DNA of 64,000 nucleotides from Micromonospora yangpuensis. GTDB lineage: Bacteria; Actinomycetota; Actinomycetes; Mycobacteriales; Micromonosporaceae. Both the position numbers and the translations under genes were made by a program. This document shows positions 49,907 to 58,390 of the stretch, piece by piece. Under the pieces are notes generated by a model. It worked only from the letters and a program-made list of their open reading frames with translations. It was not told where the DNA came from and did not search any database. The first letter of the stretch is position 1. Every line of letters begins with the position of its first letter. The stretch covers positions 3,224,001 through 3,288,000 of the forward strand of contig NZ_FMIA01000002.1 in NCBI RefSeq assembly GCF_900091615.1, given 5' to 3'.

Positions 49907-51318
49907 CGGCGCAGCAACCGTCCCGCGCGTTCGCGCAACACGGCCACGGCGTCGCCCGCCCTGGCCTGGGTCTTCGCGATCTTCGGATCGGTGACGCCGC
50001 CGGCCCAGTCGCCGTTGTGCGCCTCGACCGGCTTCTTCCGGACGGTGGCCCGCACCGCCAACGGCTGCACCCACCACCGGCCGTCGTCCCAGCGCAGCAG
50101 CCCCAGGCAGGCCGACGAGGCGGCGACCAGGTCGGCGGTGAGCGGGCCGGCGGCGCTGAGCCGGTCGACGGCCACCGGCAGCGACTCGCCGTCGACGTCG
50201 AAGACGAGCGTCGCACCGTCGGTACGCGTGGCGTATGCCTCCAGGAGGACGGGCTCGGCGATGCCGGCGGGGTGCCGGTCCAGCGGTGGCGGCGCGGACG
50301 CGGTGGCGGTGGCGAGCAGGACCCGGGCGGTGGCGAACGGGTCGGCGGGCTCGCCGAGCTGGGCGCGCGCGTCGTCCCAGTGCAGGTCGCCGCCGCTGAG
50401 GGGCAGGTCGGTGACGGTGAGCGCGCGACGCTCGGCCACCGCGGTGAGCAGGGTCGGGCAGGCCCGCAGCAACCGCCACAGCGCCGGTCCGACGATGGTG
50501 TCCACCTTCGCCGCGCCGACCGTGGTCCGCACCAGCCGGGGCGGCTGGCCACCGGTCGGTTCGAGGACCGCGTGCAGTTGGACCTGCACGGCCGTGTCGT
50601 GCTGGTGCAGGTCCACGCCGAGCGGGAGGAGCCGGCCGGAGACCCGGGTCTGCGGTCGCGACGCGTCGGCGGCGCCCCAGGAGAGCAGGGTGGCGCGGGC
50701 CCACAGGTCGGCCCAGCGGCGGGTCGGCGCCTGCGGCAGCGTCGCGACCGGCAGGCTGACCCGCAGTTCGGCGGCGAGACCGTCGAGCAGTACCCCGAGC
50801 CGACGCAGGCCGGGCTCGGTGAGCGCCGCCTCGACCGGGGTGGCGGCGGCGGAGAGCAACTCGTGGTCGACGCCGCGCCAGCCGACCACCGCCACCTCCT
50901 GCAACCAGGACCGGGCGACCGCGGCGGCCGGCGGCACCGGGCCGGCACCGTCACCGGCCGGGCCATCGCCATCGCCATCGCCCGCACCGTCCCGGGTCCG
51001 GCCGAGCGCGGTGTCGAGCTGGGTGAGCAGGGCGTCGTGGGCGGCGCCGAGCAGCGCCGAGCGGGCTCCGGCCAGTGCGGCGAGGTCGGCCTCGGTGACC
51101 GGGCCGGCGGACACCGTGCCGGCCGCCTCGGCCACCCGGGCCGCGAGTGGGCTGCCGGCCAGTGCGGCGGCCAGGGCCTGCAGCGCCTCGGCGTCGGCCG
51201 GGCCGACCCGGGCGAAGCCGCGCAGCAGCGTGTCGTCGAAGCCGGCGGCGACCTCGAGGGCCTCGGTCAGTCCGGCCGGTGGCTCGTCGCGCACCGTGGC
51301 GATCTGGGTGCCCCGCAT
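49903..51318 (-). CDS. Hypothetical protein of the SWIM/VWA/MoxR operon
   Basis: 471 residues, ATG within the TGATG overlap with the SWIM gene. It is Ala/Leu-rich and mostly helical, with a low-complexity AGDGDGDGPAGDGAGP insert (about 115-130) and a Trp-containing C-terminal region (LLRWDDGRWWVQPLAVRATVRKKP). There is no signal peptide, membrane segment or known catalytic motif. Proteins of this size and place occur between SWIM and VWA/MoxR genes in other actinomycetes, but I do not know a named family. Complete translational coupling means it is made together with its neighbours and is probably a subunit of the same assembly. Confidence 0.7.
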   Translation of the reverse strand: MRGTQIATVRDEPPAGLTEALEVAAGFDDTLLRGFARVGPADAEALQALAAALAGSPLAARVAEAAGTVSAGPVTEADLAALAGARSALLGAAHDALLTQLDTALGRTRDGAGDGDGDGPAGDGAGPVPPAAAVARSWLQEVAVVGWRGVDHELLSAAATPVEAALTEPGLRRLGVLLDGLAAELRVSLPVATLPQAPTRRWADLWARATLLSWGAADASRPQTRVSGRLLPLGVDLHQHDTAVQVQLHAVLEPTGGQPPRLVRTTVGAAKVDTIVGPALWRLLRACPTLLTAVAERRALTVTDLPLSGGDLHWDDARAQLGEPADPFATARVLLATATASAPPPLDRHPAGIAEPVLLEAYATRTDGATLVFDVDGESLPVAVDRLSAAGPLTADLVAASSACLGLLRWDDGRWWVQPLAVRATVRKKPVEAHNGDWAGGVTDPKIAKTQARAGDAVAVLRERAGRLLRR

Positions 51319-51824
51319 CAGCGGCCGGCCACGGTGGACGGGAACCAGCACAGCTCGGGCACGGGCGTGCCGACCTCCGGTAGTTCCAGGTACGCCAGGT
51401 GGCGCAGGAAGCTGCTGAAGACCGCCGCGGCCGGGGTGGGCTCGTGCCGGGTGTCCAGCCGGGCCAGCAGTTCCGCGCCGGTGGTCACCTCGTCGGTCAC
51501 CTCGGCCCGCAGGTAACGGGCCACGCGGTCGACCCCGTACTGGACCAGCGCCTCGGTGGCCAGCAGGTGCAGGTGCTTGCAGGGCGCCCCCCGCAGACCG
51601 CCGCAGGGCCGGTTGTTGTTGGTGCTGCAGTGGTAGGTGTGCGTGCCCGCCGCGATCGACGAGACGTAGACCCGTTCGATGTCCGAGCCGCTGGAGACCA
51701 CTCCCTGCAACCGTCCGTCAGCCAGCTCGACGAAGGGCACCTTGGCCAGTTGGCGGGCCCGCGCCGGTGGCACCACCGTCAGCACGCTGCGCCGTGCCCA
51801 CCCGTCCTGTTCCGCGTCGGTCAC
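51318..51824 (-). CDS. SWIM zinc-finger protein
   Basis: 168 residues from a GTG, with GGGGAGG upstream. The zinc motif is HCSTNNNRPCGG...APCKHLHLL (Cys near 65 and His/Cys near 82-86), the CxC-type to CxH arrangement of SWIM domains, with a Gly-rich insert. SWIM fingers bind DNA or proteins. It is the first gene of the five-gene operon and may recognise a nucleic acid or protein target for the MoxR/VWA machine. The divergent 340-base gap 51825-52164 contains the control region of the beta-helix gene; I could not find a convincing promoter for this operon. Confidence 0.85.
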   Translation of the reverse strand: MTDAEQDGWARRSVLTVVPPARARQLAKVPFVELADGRLQGVVSSGSDIERVYVSSIAAGTHTYHCSTNNNRPCGGLRGAPCKHLHLLATEALVQYGVDRVARYLRAEVTDEVTTGAELLARLDTRHEPTPAAAVFSSFLRHLAYLELPEVGTPVPELCWFPSTVAGR

Positions 51825-52060
51825 TTCCCAACCTCCCCGCCCGCCGTGCTGGCGGCGTCGACAATGCGGCGGCGGTCACCCGGTGCAACCGGGGCCGCCG
51901 TGACCACAAGATCATGGAGGACGGGTACGACATCCGCAGCGGATCCCCCGATCAGTCCATCCTCCTAGGACGCTTTACGGGGTGTGCCCCTCCTCGTGGG
52001 GAGTGGGCGCTGGCCGGGTCGACCGACGTTCTCGCCGCGCCGGGCCGGATCGACAAGTGG

Positions 52061-52107
52061 TTGACACGTGTGAATATTTCCTCGTAACGTCTGGGGAAAG
52101 CGCTTTC
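52061..52107 (+). promoter_or_regulatory. Promoter and LacI-type operator of the pectate-lyase-like gene
   Basis: TTGACA (52061-52066), 18 bases, TAACGT (52085-52090), then the perfect palindrome GAAAGCGCTTTC (52096-52107) where transcription should begin. Its central AGCGCT is shared with the CebR and arabinose operators but the flanks differ, so a different LacI-family repressor is expected. No such gene is in the window. Confidence 0.75.
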
Positions 52108-52164
52108 TCAGGCTGTGTCGCCACCACCGGCCATCACCCACTCCATCCCCGGAGGTAAGCCGTC

Positions 52165-53961
52165 ATGCGCCCGTCCCGCCAGCGTCGGCTGGCTCTCGTG
52201 CTGACCGCGGTGCTCGCATCCGCGGCCGCCCTTGTGGTCGGCCTGGCCACCACCGCCTCCGCCGCCACCGTCTTCAGCGACGACTTCGCCGACGGCGACA
52301 TCAGTGACTGGTCCAAGTCGGGCGGGACCTGGGCCGTCGTCTCCGACGGATCCCCGGTCGTCCGCCAGAGCAACTCCGGCAGTGAGAACGCCCGGATCTT
52401 CGCCGGCAGCACGAGCTGGACCAGCTACACCGTGCAGGCCCGGGTCAAGCCGCTCAGCCTGGGCGCGGGCGGCCACGCCGGCCTGCTCGCCCGCGCCTCC
52501 GGCTCGACGCGGTACTACCGGCTGGCGCTGCTGGCCGGCAACCAGGTGCAACTGCAGGCCGTCAGTGGCAGTTCGGTGACGGTGCTCGGCAGCGCCTCGC
52601 GGACGGTCGCCACCGGCACCTGGTACACCCTCGCCATCACCGTCGACGGCAGCACCATCCGGGGCACCGTCGACGGCGCCCCGGTCGGGCAGGCGACCAA
52701 CTCGCTGTCGAGCGCCGGCCGGATCGGTCTGCAGACCGCGTACGCGTCGGCCTCCTTCGACGACGTACGGGTCGACACCGGCGGCACCGCGCCGACCACC
52801 CCGCCGCCGACGACGGTGCCACCGACCACCCCGCCGGTGACCACTGCGCCACCGACGACCGGCACCCTGGTCGTGGCCACCACCGGTGACGACGCCAACC
52901 CGGGGACCCTGACCCGGCCGCTGCGGACCATCCAGCGCGCCCACGACCTGGTCCAGCCGGGCGGCACCATCGCGGTACGCGGCGGCACGTACGCGCCGAA
53001 CGTCACCATCAAGATCCTCAAGGACGGCAGCTCCACCCAGCCGATCACCCTCATCAACTACCAGGACGAGCGCGTGATCATCGACGGGGAAAACATGCCG
53101 TACACCCCGGGCGCCGTGGACTCGAGCATCCCGCGTCCGGACCGGGGCGCCCTGCACGTCGAGGGCGACTGGTGGCGGTTCGTCGGTCTGGAGATCATCA
53201 ACGGCCCGTACGGGATCTTCGGGATGGACACCAACAACGGCCGGTACGAGCGGCTGATCACCCGGAACAACTACGAGTCCGGTCTGCACCTGCAGGGTTC
53301 CTCGGCCGGAAACCAGATCATCGACCTGGACAGCTACGGCAACCGTGACCCGCGTAAGAACGGCGAGAGCGCGGACGGTCTGGCCATCAAGGAGGGCTCC
53401 GGCGCCGGCAACGTGGTCCGGGGGGCCCGGCTGTGGAACAACGCCGACGACGGCTTCGACGCCTGGCTCTTCCTGAGCCCGATCGTGATCGAGAACAGCG
53501 TCGCCTACGGAAACGGCTACAACCGGTGGAACCTGCCCCACTACACAGGTGACGGCAACGGCTTCAAGAACGGTGGCGGCACCGACCCGCGCCCGGCCGT
53601 CAACCACCTGACCCGCAACAGCATGGCCTGGGACAACTCGGCCAGCGGCTTCATCGACAACGGCAACCCCGGCACCCTGGTCTGGGAACGCAACACCGCC
53701 TGGGACAACGGCAAGGACGGCTTCAACGTCTCCCGGTCCACCTCCAGACTCACCGGCAACCTGTCGGTCGGCAACGGCGGCACCAACGCCTCGCTGGGCA
53801 GCTCCACCGGCGCCGGCAACTCCTGGAACCTCGGCGGCAGCTGGACCTTCGTCAGCACCGACCCTTCGACGATCACCGGCCCACGGGCGGCGGACGGGTC
53901 CATCCCGACCTCGTCGTTCCTGCGCCCGAGCAACGGCGCGGAGGTGGGTGCCCGGCTCTGA
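52165..53961 (+). CDS. Secreted beta-helix protein, probable PL9-type pectate lyase
   Basis: 598 residues. Signal peptide about 1-33 (LALVLTAVLASAAALVVGLATTASA). A concanavalin-like domain (about 35-210: VFSDDFADGDISDWSKSGGTWAVV) is joined by a TTPPPTTVPPTT linker to a right-handed beta-helix (about 235-590). That part starts DDANPGTLTRPLRTIQRAHDLVQPGGTIAVRGGTY and has NNADDGFDAWLFLSPI, SMAWDNSASGFIDNG and AWDNGKDGFNV, rungs with the calcium-binding Asp pattern typical of PL9 lyases. It should cut pectate or a related acidic polymer outside the cell. Regulated by the palindrome upstream. Substrate is inferred from family. Confidence 0.8.
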   Translation: MRPSRQRRLALVLTAVLASAAALVVGLATTASAATVFSDDFADGDISDWSKSGGTWAVVSDGSPVVRQSNSGSENARIFAGSTSWTSYTVQARVKPLSLGAGGHAGLLARASGSTRYYRLALLAGNQVQLQAVSGSSVTVLGSASRTVATGTWYTLAITVDGSTIRGTVDGAPVGQATNSLSSAGRIGLQTAYASASFDDVRVDTGGTAPTTPPPTTVPPTTPPVTTAPPTTGTLVVATTGDDANPGTLTRPLRTIQRAHDLVQPGGTIAVRGGTYAPNVTIKILKDGSSTQPITLINYQDERVIIDGENMPYTPGAVDSSIPRPDRGALHVEGDWWRFVGLEIINGPYGIFGMDTNNGRYERLITRNNYESGLHLQGSSAGNQIIDLDSYGNRDPRKNGESADGLAIKEGSGAGNVVRGARLWNNADDGFDAWLFLSPIVIENSVAYGNGYNRWNLPHYTGDGNGFKNGGGTDPRPAVNHLTRNSMAWDNSASGFIDNGNPGTLVWERNTAWDNGKDGFNVSRSTSRLTGNLSVGNGGTNASLGSSTGAGNSWNLGGSWTFVSTDPSTITGPRAADGSIPTSSFLRPSNGAEVGARL

Positions 53962-53978
53962 GTCCGGCCGGTCACCGT

Positions 53979-54010
53979 GCTGCCGGCGGCACCGCGTTGC
54001 CGCCGGCAGC
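53979..54010 (+). terminator. Hairpin after the beta-helix gene
   Basis: GCTGCCGGCGGCA (53979-53991) and TGCCGCCGGCAGC (53998-54010), 13-bp stem, loop CCGCGT, 18 bases after the stop. Confidence 0.75.
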
Positions 54011-54189
54011 CGCCGGCCGGAGCTCCGGCCGCGCCGCGCCGGACGATCCGGACCGGCAGGGTCACCGCCGATGGAACGCTGGTGGTACGTCGGATTAACG
54101 ACCTTGACCTCCACATTGGAAGCGGTGAATGCTGATCCGATGACCGTCGCTCACCGCCACGCCGCCGACACGCCGAACGGGGATCGGCG

Positions 54190-55407
54190 ATGACCGGCCC
54201 GGTCGCCGCGAAGGCCGACCCCGGGCGGCGTACCGACGGGTCCGTGTTGGCCGTGCTCTTGCTGGCCTCGACCCTGACCGTGATGGCCGGTGCGGTCCTG
54301 GTGCCGGTGATCGAGCTGATCCGGGCCGACCTGGGCCTGACCTCGGCCGCCGCCGGCCTGATCCTCACCGCCCACGGGTTGTCGTTGGCGCTGGCCGGGC
54401 CGCTGGTGGGTCGGGCGATGGACCGCTGGGGGGTACGCGGCCCGCTCGCCGCCGGGCTGGTGCTCTACGGGCTGGCCGGCGCGGTGGGGCTGGTCGTCAG
54501 CTCGTACCCGGTGCTGATCGCCAGCCGGTTGGTCTTCGGCGTCGGCGCGGCGGTCGTCTTCACCGGCGCCACGGTGGGCCTGCTCAACCTCTACGAGGGG
54601 GCGGCCCGGGACCGGGCGATGGGGTGGCGGTCGACCGCGATCAGTCTCGGCGGCATCTGCTTCCCGATGGTCGGTGGCGCGCTCGGGGCGATCTCCTGGC
54701 ACGCCCCGTTCGCGGTGTACCTGCTGGGTGTGCCGCTGGGGTTGGCGGTGCTCTGGCTGCTGCCGGCGACCACGGCGGGTCCGCCGGGCGGGGCCGGGGC
54801 TGCGCTGGGTCGGCTGTTCAGTTTCCCCCGGCAGGTCCTGGTCCTCTGCGGTCTGCAGTTCGTGGCCAGTGGCCTGCTCTACGGCGTGCTGGTCTTCCTG
54901 CCGCTGCGGCTGGCCGAGGTGGGCATCACCAGACCGTTCACGGTGGCCCTGTTCACCGCGACGATGTCGCTGGTGATGAGCCTGGTCGGCCTCGGCTACG
55001 CCCGCCTGCGGGCTTGGCTCGGCAACCCCCGGCTGGTGATCGTCTCGTTCGCGACCTGGACGGTGGCGCTGGCCACCCTCGCGGTGACCGACGTGCCGGC
55101 GCTGCTGCTGGTGGCACCGGCGGTCTTCGGCATCGGGATGGGGGTGGCGGTGCCGGCGATGACCCTGCTGGTGGCCGAGCACGTGCCGCCGAACCGACGC
55201 GGCCAGGCCACCGCGCTGCTGGCCACCGCCACCTTCACCGGCCAGTTCGTCTCTCCGCTGCTGCTCGGGCCGGTGCAGAGCGCCACGTCGGTGCCGGCGA
55301 CCTTTGCCACCTGCGCCGCGCTGGCCGGGGTCGTCCTGGTGGCGCTGTTGGTGACGCACCGCCGCGGGTCAGCCGACGACGTGCCCGGGGTCGGCAAGGC
55401 GGGCTGA
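54190..55407 (+). CDS. MFS transporter
   Basis: 405 residues with 12 hydrophobic segments in two halves. The signature after segment 2 is GRAMDRWGVRGPLAAGLVLYG, the MFS loop (G-x3-D-R-x-G-x-R), and a basic central loop follows segment 6. It resembles drug or metabolite exporters of the DHA1 type (CynX/NimT or EmrD-like). The start is ATG 54190 after GGGGATCGG. Upstream lies TTGACCTCCACATTGGAAGCGG, a weak MerR-like dyad. The 3' end overlaps the convergent STM4011 gene by 39 bases. Substrate unknown. Confidence 0.85.
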   Translation: MTGPVAAKADPGRRTDGSVLAVLLLASTLTVMAGAVLVPVIELIRADLGLTSAAAGLILTAHGLSLALAGPLVGRAMDRWGVRGPLAAGLVLYGLAGAVGLVVSSYPVLIASRLVFGVGAAVVFTGATVGLLNLYEGAARDRAMGWRSTAISLGGICFPMVGGALGAISWHAPFAVYLLGVPLGLAVLWLLPATTAGPPGGAGAALGRLFSFPRQVLVLCGLQFVASGLLYGVLVFLPLRLAEVGITRPFTVALFTATMSLVMSLVGLGYARLRAWLGNPRLVIVSFATWTVALATLAVTDVPALLLVAPAVFGIGMGVAVPAMTLLVAEHVPPNRRGQATALLATATFTGQFVSPLLLGPVQSATSVPATFATCAALAGVVLVALLVTHRRGSADDVPGVGKAG

Positions 55408-56268
55408 GTCGGGTGCCGGGTGTGGCCAGACGGCCGGGATGCGTTCCAGCACCCCGCCGGCGAAGACGTCGCGCAGGCCCAGCGGTTTGAGGTGGACGTA
55501 GCCGATGTGGCAGTCGCAGGTCGCGGCGGGGCACGGGCGGGGCCGCAGCGCCGCTCGCCAGGACCCGTCGTAGAGGTTGCCGATCGGGGTGGGCAGGAAG
55601 TGACAGCGGCGGACGGTGCCGTCGCCGTCCACCGAGATCGCCGTCTCCCCGGCGTGGCAGGGCCGGTCCAGGGAGAGGTGCGGGCGGACGCTGTAGCCGA
55701 ACAGCGGGTCCAGCCCCGTCCAGAGCGCCTCCTCGGCGGCGTCGTAGCGGTGCCCCTCGGCGGCGTTGACCCAGAGGTACACCTCGGCGGGCAGGGCGGC
55801 GCGCAGCGCCTGGGCCTCGGCGAGGTGCTCGGGCAGGCCGACCACCCCCACCGAGTAGCGCACGCCCAGCTCCGACAGGCGGGCGCAGCGGTCCAGGAAG
55901 CGTTGCCGGCTCACCTGGCCGGGATGGTAGGTGGTCCACAGGGCCGCCCGCCGGGCGTCGGCGTCGGCCAGCCAGTCGACCCGGGCGGCCAGGTTGGTCT
56001 GGATGACCACCCGCCGCACGTGCGGCAGGTGCGACAGGGCCACCATCGCCTCCCGGTACCAGCGGCGGGTAAGCCCCTCGCCCCACGGGGTGAACAGCAC
56101 CGACAGCGGTACGTCGGTGGTCTGCCGGACCCAGGCGGTGAACCGGTCCAACGCCGTCCGGTCGGCGGCCAGCAGCTCCGGCGGGTCGTGGCGCTTGGCG
56201 AACGGGCAGTACGGGCAGTCGTAGTTGCAGCTGGCCAGCGGGCCGCGGTAGAGGATCGCCAGGCTCAC
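55369..56268 (-). CDS. STM4011-family radical SAM protein
   Basis: 299 residues from a GTG overlapping the STM4012 stop. The CxxxCxxC cluster is CNYDCPYCPF near residue 13, after YRGPLAS. Further on are FTPWGEGLTRRWYREAM, VVIQTNLAARVDWL, RCHFLPTPIGNLYDG and a Cys pattern PCPAATCDCHIGYVHL near the C-terminus that could hold an auxiliary cluster, as in SPASM-like enzymes. The family is named after Salmonella STM4011 and has no known reaction. It is the distal gene of a six-gene operon that contains all STM4011-4015 family members. Confidence 0.85.
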   Translation of the reverse strand: MSLAILYRGPLASCNYDCPYCPFAKRHDPPELLAADRTALDRFTAWVRQTTDVPLSVLFTPWGEGLTRRWYREAMVALSHLPHVRRVVIQTNLAARVDWLADADARRAALWTTYHPGQVSRQRFLDRCARLSELGVRYSVGVVGLPEHLAEAQALRAALPAEVYLWVNAAEGHRYDAAEEALWTGLDPLFGYSVRPHLSLDRPCHAGETAISVDGDGTVRRCHFLPTPIGNLYDGSWRAALRPRPCPAATCDCHIGYVHLKPLGLRDVFAGGVLERIPAVWPHPAPDSARLADPGHVVG

Positions 56269-57590
56269 CGCAGGGCGTACCCGTCCATCGCGTGGCGGAC
56301 CTGGTGGGAGGTCAGCCACGGGCCGATCGCGTCGGAGCGGGCCAACCCGGCCGGGGTCAGCCGCAGCCCGTCGGCGCTGGCCCAGCCCCGCCGTGCCAGC
56401 TCGCCCAGCTGTGGGAAGTCGTCGACCGGTGTGGCGCCGAAGCGGGCCCGGTAGGCGGCGGCGTCCACCCCCTGCACGCGCAGCAGTGACTGGAGCAGCC
56501 AGCGTCGGCGCTGTTCGACGGCGTCGAGCCGGTAGCCGATCTCGGCGTACCGGAAGTCGTCGGCGGGGCGGGACAGGTAGTCGTCGAGGACCGCGCGCAC
56601 CTGCGACACGCTGACCGCGTAGTCGAACGAGTAGTGCAGGTCGGTGGTGTAGGAGCGGGCGCCGCAGCCGAGGCCGACCATGCCGTCGGCCTGGCAGCAG
56701 TAGTCCGGTCCGGCGGGGGTGGGCACGTCGGCCCGGCGGAACTGGCGCATCGACTCCTGCCGGTAGCCGGCCGCGCCGAGGACCTGCACGGCCTGCTGGT
56801 AGCGGGCCAGCCGGTCGGCGTCCCAGTCGGCCCGGCTGGGTGCCCGTCGGCCCAGCCCGGTCAGCGGTCGCACGTACAGCGGGTAGAGGTACAGCTCCTC
56901 GGGCTGCCAGGCCAGCGCGGCGTCGAGGCTCTGCCGCCAGGTCTCGGCGCTCTGCCCGTCGATGCCGTAGATCAGGTCGATGTTGAGCACCGGGATCGCC
57001 GCGTCGCGGATGGCGGCCAGGGCCGCCTCCACCTCGGTGCGGCGTTGCGGCCGACCGGCGGCGCGGGCCTCGACGTCCAGGAAGCTCTGCACCCCGATGC
57101 TGACCCGGGTGGTGCCGTGCGCGGCCAGGACCGCCAGCCGCTCCGGGGTCGCGGTGGCCGGGGAGGTCTCCACCGACAGCGGTACGCCGGGCAGCCGGGC
57201 GCCCATCGTGGTGGTGGCGATGTCGAACAGTTCGGTCAGCTCGTCGGCGGTCAGGTAGGTGGGGGTGCCGCCGCCGAGGGCGGTGCGGGCGTACCCGGCG
57301 TCGCCGCCGAGGCTGTCGGCTACCTGTTCGGCCTGTCGGCGCAGCTGTCGCAGGTAGGCGGTGACCTGGTCGGCGGGGGCGTGGGCGCGGGTGAACAGGT
57401 TGCAGAAGCCGCAGCGCATCTCGCAGAACGGCACGTGCAGGTAGAGGAAGAGCGCGTCGCGGGGCTCGGCCCGCCACACCTCGGCCAGCGTCGGCCGGGG
57501 CCGCAGGGCGCGGTACGAGGTCTTGTGCGGGTACGCGTACACGTACTGCTGGTAGGGCGAGCCGTCGAGGTGCTGGTCGGTGCTGGTCAC
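56265..57590 (-). CDS. STM4012-family radical SAM protein (HemN-like)
   Basis: 441 residues from a GTG overlapping the STM4013 stop. The motif CEMRCGFCNLF (about 55-65) is the HemN-type CxxxCxxC, preceded by LYLHVPFCE. Then GGGTPTYLTADEL, SIGVQSFLDVEARAAGRPQ, NIDLIYGIDGQSAETW and a C-terminal winged-helix-like HemN_C region (GLRLTPAGLARSDAIGPWL). HemN-like proteins make coproporphyrinogen oxidases, haem chaperones and C-methylases; this branch is uncharacterised. Coupled overlap with the STM4011 gene suggests that the two radical enzymes work on the same molecule. Confidence 0.88.
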   Translation of the reverse strand: MTSTDQHLDGSPYQQYVYAYPHKTSYRALRPRPTLAEVWRAEPRDALFLYLHVPFCEMRCGFCNLFTRAHAPADQVTAYLRQLRRQAEQVADSLGGDAGYARTALGGGTPTYLTADELTELFDIATTTMGARLPGVPLSVETSPATATPERLAVLAAHGTTRVSIGVQSFLDVEARAAGRPQRRTEVEAALAAIRDAAIPVLNIDLIYGIDGQSAETWRQSLDAALAWQPEELYLYPLYVRPLTGLGRRAPSRADWDADRLARYQQAVQVLGAAGYRQESMRQFRRADVPTPAGPDYCCQADGMVGLGCGARSYTTDLHYSFDYAVSVSQVRAVLDDYLSRPADDFRYAEIGYRLDAVEQRRRWLLQSLLRVQGVDAAAYRARFGATPVDDFPQLGELARRGWASADGLRLTPAGLARSDAIGPWLTSHQVRHAMDGYALR

Positions 57591-58390
57591 GGTGCTCCCG
57601 GGGGCAGGGTGAAGTGGGCGTACGGGACGCTCCAGACGACGTCGTGGCCGATCCGGTGGCCGGTGTGCCCGTCCTCGCCGTAGGCGGTGCCGTGGTCGGC
57701 GCAGACGATGGTGAACACCGGCCGGCCCCGGCTGGTGAGCAGGGCGACGAGCCGGTCGATCCGGCCGTCGACGTACTCCAGGGCGGCGGCGTGGCTGGTC
57801 AGGTCGTCGCGTTCGGCGCCGGGCCGGTAGTGCCGGTTGGGTTGGTGCAGCGCCGCGACGTTGAGGAAGGTGAACAGCGGCCGGGTCGGCGCGACGGTGG
57901 GCAGCACCTGCGCCAGCCGGTCGAGTTGGGCGTCCAGGCAGTCCGGTGCGGTGACGCCGAAGGCGGGCTCCCAGTGCGCCTCGGTGAAGAGTCCGGGCAG
58001 CACCGCGCCGAGCGGGCTGCGCTGGTTGAAGAAGCCGACCCCGCCCAGGCAGAGCGTGTGGTAGCCCTGGCCGGCCAGGGCGGTGGGCAGGTCCGGGGCG
58101 TCGAAGACCCAGGTGTCGTCGCCGGCGGTCTCGCTGCCGGGGAAGGCCGCGGCGTACAGCCGGACGTGTCGGCCCGGGGTGGTGGGGGTGGGCAGGAAGC
58201 CGGCGAAGAAGGCGTGGTGGGCGGCGTAGGTGAAGCTGGCCGGGGAGTGCCGCCGTTCCCACCGGCCGGCGGGCAGCAGCCGGGTCAGCGCGGGGGTGCG
58301 GCCGGTGGCGGCCAGTTCGGCGGCCACGTCGTAGCGCAGGGTGTCCAGGGTGACCAGGCAGATGTCGTGGCTGCCGATCAGGCTCCGCAT
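57587..58390 (-). CDS. STM4013/SEN3800-family hydrolase (alkaline phosphatase fold)
   Basis: 267 residues from ATG 58390 (MRSLIGSHDICLVTLDTLRYD). The start overlaps the STM4014 gene by 13 bases. It has the metal-binding start VTLDTLRYDVA and the end motif TIVCADHGTAYGEDGHTGHRIGHD with Asp-His and later His, as in sulfatases and phosphopentomutase-like enzymes. The usual formylglycine Cys/Ser-x-Pro-x-Arg site is not apparent; the equivalent Thr/Ser is in SPASFTYAAHHAFFAG. It may cleave a phosphate or sulfate ester or transfer a group. No signal peptide, so cytoplasmic. Confidence 0.82.
   Translation of the reverse strand: MRSLIGSHDICLVTLDTLRYDVAAELAATGRTPALTRLLPAGRWERRHSPASFTYAAHHAFFAGFLPTPTTPGRHVRLYAAAFPGSETAGDDTWVFDAPDLPTALAGQGYHTLCLGGVGFFNQRSPLGAVLPGLFTEAHWEPAFGVTAPDCLDAQLDRLAQVLPTVAPTRPLFTFLNVAALHQPNRHYRPGAERDDLTSHAAALEYVDGRIDRLVALLTSRGRPVFTIVCADHGTAYGEDGHTGHRIGHDVVWSVPYAHFTLPPGAP

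Noticed and set aside
47408..51418. Long plus-strand open frame opposite the MoxR/VWA operon
   Set aside because: No motif or ribosome site; the minus strand carries Walker, VWA and SWIM motifs throughout.
54104..54133. MerR-type promoter upstream of the MFS gene (TTGACCTCCACATTGGAAG)
   Set aside because: The dyad is imperfect, no good -10 follows and no merR gene is in the window; kept only as a remark.
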